A DNA stretch of 45,686 nt from an uncultured Bacteroidales bacterium. Its GTDB lineage: Bacteria; Bacteroidota; Bacteroidia; Bacteroidales; UBA932. The DNA lies in NCBI GenBank assembly GCA_900319375.1, contig ONOI01000024.1:1-45686 (forward strand), in the 5' to 3' direction. Under the pieces are notes generated by a model that had not been told where the DNA came from, searched no databases, and saw only the letters and a list, made by a program, of their open reading frames with translations. Position 1 is the stretch's first letter, and the number at the start of each line of letters is the position of its first letter. The position numbers and the translations under genes are program-made. This document shows positions 26,933-33,410 of this stretch, piece by piece.

Positions 26933-28093
26933 TTATTTGATTTTCAGATTCTTATCGATAAGACGGTTGATGCGCTCGACCGTAAGACCGGTTCTGCCGC
27001 CGTCGGGCTCGGTGTTGAGGCAATAGTCAACCAGCCTGTCTACGGTAGAGGTGGCGACATGCATGCGAGTATCGGACGAAGCGTAGTAGATGAACACCTT
27101 TCCGTCCGGATCCTCGATCCAGCCGTTGGAGAAGGCGACGTTCATGACATCTCCTATATACTCCGGTCCTTCGGGAGCGATGAAAAAGCCTGAAGGCTGC
27201 GCGATGAGTTTTGAAGGATCGTCCAGCGCAGTCATATACAGGTAGAGGACGTAGCGAAGTCCGCTGGCGCAGCCGCGTACGCCATGGGCCAGATGGAGCC
27301 AGCCCTTAGAGGTCTTGATGGGGTGAGGTCCCTCGCCGTTCTTGACTTCGTAGACGGTGTGGTACTTACGCGCGCTGATGATCTTCTCTTCCTTAACCTC
27401 GGCGTTGGTGATATCGTCGATCAGAGCCCAACCGATTCCTCCGCCGCTGCCGGTGTCGATGAAACCGTCCTGCGGGCGGGTGTAGAGAGCATATTTGCCG
27501 TCTACGAACTCAGGGTGGAGGCAGACATTGCGCTGCTGCGAGGCCGATTTGAGGTCTGGCAGTCGCTCCCAGTTTACGAGATCATGGGTACGGGCGATTC
27601 CGCAGGCAGCGGTAGCGGCTGAGGGGTCGCCTTCGTTGTCGTGGTCCTTGCGCTCAACGCAGAAAAGACCATAGATCCAGCCGTCTTCGTGGCGCGTCAG
27701 GCGCATATCGTAGACATTGGTCGCCGGCTCGCCGTACTCGGGCAGGGTGATGGGCCTGGGCCAGAAACGGAAGTTGTCGATGCCGTTGGGGCTCTCGGCT
27801 ACTGCGAAGAATGACTTACGGTCGTCGGCTTCCACTCTGACTACCAGAACGTATTTGTCGCCCCATTTGATAGCGCCGCTATTGAATGCGGCGTGGATGC
27901 CGATGCGCTCCATCAGATAGGGGTTGGTCTTCGGGTCGAGGTCGTAGCGCCACTCCAGCGGGGCATGGGCCGCCGTCAGAATAGGATTTTCATACCTTTC
28001 GTACACACCGTTTACGTAGTCGGTGTGGTTTTTCTTCGAGAGAAGCTCTTCGTGTTCTTTTCGGAGAAGCTTAATTTTCAGTTTCCAGTCCAT
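26933..28093 (-). CDS. GH130 phosphorylase, 4-O-beta-D-mannosyl-D-glucose phosphorylase type
   Basis: A 386-residue cytosolic five-bladed beta-propeller enzyme with no signal peptide. The catalytic Asp lies in NVYDMRLT (Asp129), and phosphate-site residues in WIYGLFCVERKDHD, QQRNVCLHPEF and YHTVYEVKNGEGPHPI follow the GH130 subfamily 1 pattern. That subfamily splits mannosyl-beta-1,4-glucose and phosphate into mannose-1-phosphate and glucose. Its partner is the cellobiose 2-epimerase at 43581-44771, which makes mannosylglucose from mannobiose. It is encoded one base after GH26 and two bases before the symporter gene, an order seen in other mannan loci. Confidence 0.93.
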   Translation of the reverse strand: MDWKLKIKLLRKEHEELLSKKNHTDYVNGVYERYENPILTAAHAPLEWRYDLDPKTNPYLMERIGIHAAFNSGAIKWGDKYVLVVRVEADDRKSFFAVAESPNGIDNFRFWPRPITLPEYGEPATNVYDMRLTRHEDGWIYGLFCVERKDHDNEGDPSAATAACGIARTHDLVNWERLPDLKSASQQRNVCLHPEFVDGKYALYTRPQDGFIDTGSGGGIGWALIDDITNAEVKEEKIISARKYHTVYEVKNGEGPHPIKTSKGWLHLAHGVRGCASGLRYVLYLYMTALDDPSKLIAQPSGFFIAPEGPEYIGDVMNVAFSNGWIEDPDGKVFIYYASSDTRMHVATSTVDRLVDYCLNTEPDGGRTGLTVERINRLIDKNLKIK

Positions 28094-28094
28094 C

Positions 28095-29192
28095 TTACTT
28101 GATATCGTTAAGAAGAAGTATATTGTTGTTTTCTATGAATTCGCAGAAATCGTTCTCAGTAGGTCCGCCGGGGAAGGGAGCGTAGAAGTGGACATCCCTG
28201 CGGCCGGGTTCGCTGGTGTTGCGCCAGGTGAGGAGGTAAGCGATGGGGAAGTCCTTGATAGCCGCCGCGAGCACCTCGGTCCACCAGGTCGGATAGGTCA
28301 GGCCTTCGTAGCCGGTTTCGGTGAAGGCGAGTATCTTGCCATGGTCTTTCGCGAAGCCCTGCAGGCTCTCCAGAAGAAGGCGGGTGTTCTTGATGTAATA
28401 GGGTATGGCTTCCTGCTGAGGCATCCAGGTAGGGCAGTACATATCAAGTCCTACTATGTCTACATAGGCGTCGCCGGGGTAGCGCTCAGGCCATCTTTCC
28501 CACCAGTCTACTCCGTTGGGCGAGATAGCCCAGATAAGGTTCTTCAGGCCTCTTTCCTTAACAAAGAAGTCGTAAGTCAAGATCCAGAGAGCGTTGTACT
28601 CTTCGGCGCTGCAGAAGTCCCAGCCCCACCAGAACCAGCTTCCGGTGTGTTCGTGCCAGGGGCGCCAGATAATAGGTATAGGTTTTCCGTCGGGGGTCTT
28701 GATGCTGCCCAGGAAATCTGCGATCCTGCCCATGCGCTCCATCCACATTTCGTGGAGGTCGCCGCCCTTGAGGATGCGGGCTACTACATTGCCGCCGGTA
28801 AGGTCCCACGCGTCGCTGCCGGTAACGGGGTTATCGGGATGCCAGCTGATGGTGACGATGCCGCCGCGCTGATAGTGCTTGATCGCTGCTTCGCGGGTGA
28901 GGTCGATGTCGTTGCCGTCGAGATTCTTTTTGGCTCCAAGTTCGAAGTCGCCGAGTTCAAGGCCGAGGATAGCGGGGTAGTCGCCCGTAACGGCCTTGAC
29001 GTCCGAACGCTCGAGAGAGTGGTCGCCGTCTTCATTGGCATTCCAGGTGTGGCCATACATGAGGTCGTCCTGGTGGCCATAAAGGACTTTGCCTTCTGCT
29101 ACGGCCTTTTCAAGTGTAGAGATCACTTTGTCAGTAGGTTGGGTGCATGCTGCAATTGAAAGCATGGCTGCGAGAACACAAATCTTCTTCAT
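28095..29192 (-). CDS. GH26 beta-mannanase lipoprotein
   Basis: A 365-residue lipoprotein with SIAAC lipobox (Cys16) and one catalytic domain. The start of the barrel KVLYGHQDDLMYGHTW, the acid/base in WRPWHEHTGSWFWWG (Glu181) and the nucleophile in FTETGYEG (Glu292) identify GH26. This compact form resembles the mannobiose-releasing enzymes next to GH130 in other Bacteroidota mannan operons. It likely yields the beta-1,4-mannobiose that the epimerase and GH130 use, acting in the periplasm or at the cell surface. It ends one base before the GH130 gene. Confidence 0.92.
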   Translation of the reverse strand: MKKICVLAAMLSIAACTQPTDKVISTLEKAVAEGKVLYGHQDDLMYGHTWNANEDGDHSLERSDVKAVTGDYPAILGLELGDFELGAKKNLDGNDIDLTREAAIKHYQRGGIVTISWHPDNPVTGSDAWDLTGGNVVARILKGGDLHEMWMERMGRIADFLGSIKTPDGKPIPIIWRPWHEHTGSWFWWGWDFCSAEEYNALWILTYDFFVKERGLKNLIWAISPNGVDWWERWPERYPGDAYVDIVGLDMYCPTWMPQQEAIPYYIKNTRLLLESLQGFAKDHGKILAFTETGYEGLTYPTWWTEVLAAAIKDFPIAYLLTWRNTSEPGRRDVHFYAPFPGGPTENDFCEFIENNNILLLNDIK

Positions 29193-29193
29193 T

Positions 29194-30624
29194 TTATAAT
29201 GAGGCTCTTATTATTGCGTCTTTAATGTAGGGTTTTGTCCATTTAGGAACACTCCTGTCTGCTCCGTCGCTAAGGAGCATCCAGCAGAAGCAGGCTCCGC
29301 CGTATTGCTTGCAGGTCTGAACATAGCATGTGACCTGTTTGGCGATCTCTGTATCTGCGCGGGGGGCGGTCGTTCCGTATTCTCCGATTATGAAGGGTAC
29401 CCCCTTGGCTGAAGCCAGGGTTGCGATGGATTTTATCTGGTTCTGGACTTCTTTCTGGGCCGCTTCGCTCCAGGTGGTGACTTCTCCGGCGCCCTCGTAC
29501 ATGGCGAACATGTAGGGGGAGTAGCTGTGGAATTCGGCGATAATGTGGTCCTTGGCGCTGTCCTGAGGGATAGTGAGCGCAGCAAAGGCATTGGCTACAG
29601 AACTTGCGCAGTAGTCGTTGATTACGAGATTTCGCTTAGCGTTATTGGAGCCGGTACCGCGTACTGCATTTACGAAATCCTGATTGTATTTGTCTATATA
29701 TATGTAGCTTGTAGAGGATTTGGGCTCGTTCCAGTAGTTGCTGGCGTCCAGCATTTCGTTGAAGCTCTCGAAAAGGAGCTTGGAACCGTAGTCCTTGAAC
29801 CTTTCCGCTATCTGTTGCCAGAGGGTGATGAAGCGCAGCCTTGTATTGTTGTAGACTGTCTGGTCTGCGCGCAGCCAGCCATTAGTTCCAGTGTCGTGAT
29901 GGACGTTGAGGATGCAGTACATCCCGGCATCGAGAACGTAGCCGACGACTTCCTCTACGCGGTCCATCCAGGCCTTGTCTACCTGCCCGTTAGCGTCCAT
30001 GTGCTGATACCATGTAACTGGAACACGGATAGCGCCGAAGCCGGCGTCGGCGAACAACTGCATCAGGGCGGGGGTAGTGATGGCCTGGCCCCAGCCGGTT
30101 TCGAAGCGGCTTACGCTCTGGCCGTCGAGCCAGTCTCCGCAGGTGTCAAGTGTATTGCCGAGATTCCAGCCCGTCCTCATATTGAGTACTGCGGCGGCGG
30201 CGTTTTCCCAGCCGTCGCTGTCTGCCCCCGGGTCCGGGGGCGTAGGCTCCGGCTCGGGCTCTGCCGCCGCCTGCCTTACCGTCAAGTTCTGATCTGCGAG
30301 TCCCTTGGCGGAGACGGTGATAACGGCCTCCCTGGGCTCTTCTACACTGTTCTTAGCGACGACAAATCTGAAGGTTATGCTATAATGATTGAAGGTTCCG
30401 TCTTTGAACTCTATCCAGTCTGGCAACCCGCTGACTTTCGGCCTGGCGGGGGAGGTAACCGTCAGAGATAGGGTAGCTCCGCTAGCTGGTGCATCAAGTG
30501 AGCTCGCGCTCAGCGTCATCCCTTCCGGGACCTGATCCACGGCGGGATTCGGCTCCGAGTCGGGCTTGACGCAGGAGAAAGCTGAGAGCAGCGCAGCAAA
30601 GAATATGAACCCGAATCTTCTCAT
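29194..30624 (-). CDS. BACON-GH5 endo-glycanase lipoprotein (GH5 subfamily 4 type)
   Basis: A 476-residue lipoprotein: lipobox SAFSC (Cys18), a BACON domain (about 36-118), a Pro/Glu linker and a GH5 barrel from about residue 138. GWNLGNTLD, NVHHD, the acid/base in FESFNEM (Glu290) and the nucleophile in FIIGEYGTT (Glu415) place it near GH5_4, a subfamily with endoglucanase, xyloglucanase, licheninase and mannanase members. It probably makes initial cuts in glucomannan at the cell surface. Its BACON domain shares SPARPKVSGLPDWI exactly with the neighbouring GH5, pointing to duplication. It lies one base after the preceding GH5. Confidence 0.9.
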   Translation of the reverse strand: MRRFGFIFFAALLSAFSCVKPDSEPNPAVDQVPEGMTLSASSLDAPASGATLSLTVTSPARPKVSGLPDWIEFKDGTFNHYSITFRFVVAKNSVEEPREAVITVSAKGLADQNLTVRQAAAEPEPEPTPPDPGADSDGWENAAAAVLNMRTGWNLGNTLDTCGDWLDGQSVSRFETGWGQAITTPALMQLFADAGFGAIRVPVTWYQHMDANGQVDKAWMDRVEEVVGYVLDAGMYCILNVHHDTGTNGWLRADQTVYNNTRLRFITLWQQIAERFKDYGSKLLFESFNEMLDASNYWNEPKSSTSYIYIDKYNQDFVNAVRGTGSNNAKRNLVINDYCASSVANAFAALTIPQDSAKDHIIAEFHSYSPYMFAMYEGAGEVTTWSEAAQKEVQNQIKSIATLASAKGVPFIIGEYGTTAPRADTEIAKQVTCYVQTCKQYGGACFCWMLLSDGADRSVPKWTKPYIKDAIIRASL

Positions 30625-32160
30625 TTACAGTCTGGGAGCGGAATCGTATACTTTCTGAAGAGTGTAAGACTGGCTGTCTGTTTTCCAGGCTTTAACCATC
30701 GCATTTACCGGCTCCGAGGAGTTGCCGATGTACTGGCCGGTTCCATGGTCTATGTACGCATGCTTTTCTTTGCCTGAACCCTTGGCGCCGTTGTCCCAGA
30801 GGAACGGGGCGATTCCGTAAGTCTTGGCAGCCTTTACTACGTATTCCAAATAATAGAGGAAGAAGGCCCACGGTCTTGCGTCGCTCTTCGAGCGGAACGA
30901 GCAGCCGAATTCGCCCATATAGACGGGGATGTCCTTGGCGATATAGTTCTCGTAAATACCCTTGAAGAGGTTTTTGATCTCTTCCTCGCCGCGAGGGTAA
31001 CTCGAGCCGGTGTGGCCCCAGTCGGGAAGCTGGCGGTCTCCGATAGTGTAGTCGTAGGGATCGTAGCAGTGGAAGGCGAGCATGGTCTTGTTTGCGGGGT
31101 CCTCGGGGACTGCAAGGTACTTAAGGTAGTTAGGACTTGCGGCGTAGCCGGGAACGCCCAGCCAGCGGGTTTCGTTGTTCCCGCCAGTAGCGCGAACTGC
31201 ATTGACAAATACCTGATTCCACTCGTTGATGACTTCGCACTTCCTTTCTGTATTGGAGGAAGAAGACCACTCATTGCCGTAGATAAGCTCGTTGAAAGAC
31301 TCGAACATAAGGAAATCGCCCTTTGTCTTGAACTTTTCGGCAATCTGAGTCCATACCGCTGCGATTTCTTCCTTAATCTGGGAGTTGACCGCCGCGGTAT
31401 TTACAGCGCCCCTGAGATCGAGCCAGTTGCTGTCGCCGTGGTTCTCATCGTGGTGGGTGTTGATGATGACGTTCAGTCCGGTTTTTTCCGCATAGCCGAC
31501 TATCTCGGCGACACGGTTGATCCATGCGGTCTCGATCGTATAATCGGGCGCCGCTCCGATATGGCCCTGCCAGGTGATGGGAATGCGGACGCTGGTGAAA
31601 CCGGCGCTCTTGACTCCGTCGAAGGTGGCCTGGGTGGCCTTGGGGTTGCCCCAGCAGGTCTCGTTCGCGACTCCGCCGCTGATAGCGTCCATCTGATTGC
31701 CCATATTCCAGCCCAGCCCAAGCTCGACCGTGCGACGGGTTGCAACGTTATCGGGCAGGACGTTGGGATCCGGGATGTCTTCCTTCCCTTCCTGGCTCAC
31801 GGCAATAGTTATGTCCGCGACTCCCTTGGCGCTGACGGTCAGTTCGGCCGCGCGGGCGGTGGTACTCTCGTTGGCGCGTACTGTCAGAGTAACGGTCATC
31901 TGGTAGGTACTGGGATTGTATGTTCCGTCTTTATAGCTGATCCAGTCCGGGAGTCCGCTTACCTTCGGGCGGGCGGGGGAAGTCAGCTTTACACTGAACG
32001 AACCTCCCTCCTGGGTGGCGGTAATCTGAGCTGGCTCAGCGGTGATGACAGTAGGGACCGTCGGCGTTTCTCCCTGTTCGTTGCCCCCGGGCTTTCCGCA
32101 GGAGCATAGAAGTGAGATAAACGCAAATGAGGAAAGAATCAAGTTGGCTATTCTGAACAT
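30625..32160 (-). CDS. BACON-GH5 endo-glycanase lipoprotein (GH5 subfamily 4 type), second copy
   Basis: A 511-residue lipoprotein (LLCSC lipobox, Cys21) with a BACON domain (about 40-124) and a GH5 catalytic barrel from about residue 140. GLGWNMGNQMD, NTHHDENHGDSNWLDL, acid/base in MFESFNEL (Glu291) and nucleophile in VYMGEFGCSF (Glu417) are GH5_4-like. The catalytic domain differs clearly from the neighbouring copy, so the two may cut different linkages of the same polymer, whereas the BACON domains are close. It is likely at the surface. It follows GH26 by eight bases. Substrate within GH5_4 cannot be told from sequence alone. Confidence 0.9.
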   Translation of the reverse strand: MFRIANLILSSFAFISLLCSCGKPGGNEQGETPTVPTVITAEPAQITATQEGGSFSVKLTSPARPKVSGLPDWISYKDGTYNPSTYQMTVTLTVRANESTTARAAELTVSAKGVADITIAVSQEGKEDIPDPNVLPDNVATRRTVELGLGWNMGNQMDAISGGVANETCWGNPKATQATFDGVKSAGFTSVRIPITWQGHIGAAPDYTIETAWINRVAEIVGYAEKTGLNVIINTHHDENHGDSNWLDLRGAVNTAAVNSQIKEEIAAVWTQIAEKFKTKGDFLMFESFNELIYGNEWSSSSNTERKCEVINEWNQVFVNAVRATGGNNETRWLGVPGYAASPNYLKYLAVPEDPANKTMLAFHCYDPYDYTIGDRQLPDWGHTGSSYPRGEEEIKNLFKGIYENYIAKDIPVYMGEFGCSFRSKSDARPWAFFLYYLEYVVKAAKTYGIAPFLWDNGAKGSGKEKHAYIDHGTGQYIGNSSEPVNAMVKAWKTDSQSYTLQKVYDSAPRL

Positions 32161-32168
32161 AGTCTTTA

Positions 32169-33365
32169 TTATTTAAGTGACGGCATCGCTTCGCGGTTCA
32201 TTACCGCAGAAGATGTCATCAATGTTTTCCAATATGTTTCAGTATTGAGGGGGTAAGATTCCATATCCCAGACCAGGAACCAGCTCCATGCCTGGCCGGC
32301 GGCCTTACACTTCGCCGGATCCGGGATGTTTCCGCACTCGCTGACAGTCACCATTTTGTGTCCCGCGCTGAGCGCGACGGCTGCATCATACTGGCGCTGC
32401 TTGGCTTCGGTGTCATTGGCATATATGTCTACTCCCACTATATCTACCAGGTCGTTTCCTGGATACCATTCGGCGAACTGTTTCTCAGCTCCTTGAGTAG
32501 CATCCAGAGTCCATACCCAGATAAGGTTGTTGAGACCGTACTCGCCTTCTAGTTTGTCGCGAAGCAGTTTCCACAGCTTCTTGCAGGGCTCGGCGCCTCC
32601 GCGGCCCCACCAGAACCACGCTCCGTTTGAGCCGTAAAGATTGTAATTGCCGGCGGCTTCGTGGAGAGGACGCCAGATTACTGGTATGCCTTCATCCTGG
32701 AGCAGTTTCAGGTAACCGGCGACTTTCTCGATGTCGCTAAGTATGAACTCGTTTTCCCATGTACCTTCTACAAGGGCGCGCTCGATGCTGAACGCTGTTT
32801 TGTCGCAATAGAAATTATAGCCGTCGAAATTGCCCTTCTTTCCGTTCTCCCAGGCCTGCTGGTTGGTCGGGACGTTCCAGTGCCACATAAAGGATACAAG
32901 ACCCTTTGCGTTCCACTGCTCGCGCGCCGCCGAGATGTCTCCATAGTTGACTTTCCAACTCCAGTTGTCGGGGGTGGGGGAGTACTGAAGGAAAATGTAG
33001 TCGTAGCCAGCCAGAGCTGGGTGTTTGCCTGTCAGGGTGTAAATCTGATTAACCCTTTCGTTGTTGTTGGCAGTACCGCCGGACTGAACGCCGCTGAGCA
33101 TCTTCTGGCCGGAAAGGATGCGAAGGAATTCATAGACGTTTGCCGCCTGCTGCGTAGCATTCGGGTTTGTTAGGGTCGAGTCCGTCTCTTCAGCGAATTC
33201 GACCGGCTCCGGCTCTGGCTCGGGTTCAGGTTCTGGCTCTGGCTCGGGTTCAGGGTTGACTATGACCGGATCCGGGTCATCCTTTACAGGGGAATCGACC
33301 GGATCAGGATTACATCCCAGAACCAGCAGCGCAAGCGCTGCCGTTAATATATATACTTTCTTCAT
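32169..33365 (-). CDS. GH26 beta-mannanase lipoprotein with Pro-Glu linker
   Basis: A 398-residue lipoprotein (LVLGC lipobox, Cys18). A rigid Pro-Glu dipeptide repeat (about residues 38-54) separates the anchor from a GH26 domain that begins near residue 70. HPALAGYDY, FMWHWNVP, the acid/base in WRPLHEAAGN (Glu236), AWFWWGRGG and the nucleophile in VTVSECGNIPD (Glu343) identify a second, distinct GH26 type that resembles surface endo-mannanases. The linker would hold the enzyme away from the membrane. The gene is the first enzyme after the glycan-binding proteins and is preceded by a strong intercistronic hairpin. Confidence 0.92.
   Translation of the reverse strand: MKKVYILTAALALLVLGCNPDPVDSPVKDDPDPVIVNPEPEPEPEPEPEPEPEPVEFAEETDSTLTNPNATQQAANVYEFLRILSGQKMLSGVQSGGTANNNERVNQIYTLTGKHPALAGYDYIFLQYSPTPDNWSWKVNYGDISAAREQWNAKGLVSFMWHWNVPTNQQAWENGKKGNFDGYNFYCDKTAFSIERALVEGTWENEFILSDIEKVAGYLKLLQDEGIPVIWRPLHEAAGNYNLYGSNGAWFWWGRGGAEPCKKLWKLLRDKLEGEYGLNNLIWVWTLDATQGAEKQFAEWYPGNDLVDIVGVDIYANDTEAKQRQYDAAVALSAGHKMVTVSECGNIPDPAKCKAAGQAWSWFLVWDMESYPLNTETYWKTLMTSSAVMNREAMPSLK
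33204..33256 (-). repeat. Low-complexity Pro-Glu coding repeat
   Basis: A run of near-identical six-base units encoding alternating Pro and Glu in the linker of the GH26 lipoprotein. Slippage could change its length between strains. Confidence 0.8.
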
Positions 33366-33373
33366 ACTTAGGA

Positions 33374-33401
33374 CCGGAAGGGACGGTCAGGTCCCTTCCG
33401 G
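33374..33401 (-). promoter_or_regulatory. Intercistronic hairpin between SGBP and GH26 genes
   Basis: A perfect 11-bp GC-rich stem (33374-33384 with 33391-33401; arm ccggaagggac) with a six-base loop fills most of the 45-base gap between the binding-protein stop and the GH26 start. No T run follows on the minus strand, so it is more likely an RNA stability or processing element, or a partial terminator, than a full stop. Confidence 0.7.
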
Positions 33402-33410
33402 CAATAGTGA

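Noticed and set aside
28023-29159. Long plus-strand open frame opposite GH26 and GH130
   Set aside because: It is antisense to two well-supported enzymes; long antisense frames arise from the codon bias of this GC-rich DNA. The same applies to frames opposite susC, the GH5 genes and GH94.
33204-33256. Short-unit repeat resembling a satellite or CRISPR
   Set aside because: The units are six bases, have no spacers and encode the Pro-Glu linker of a lipoprotein.
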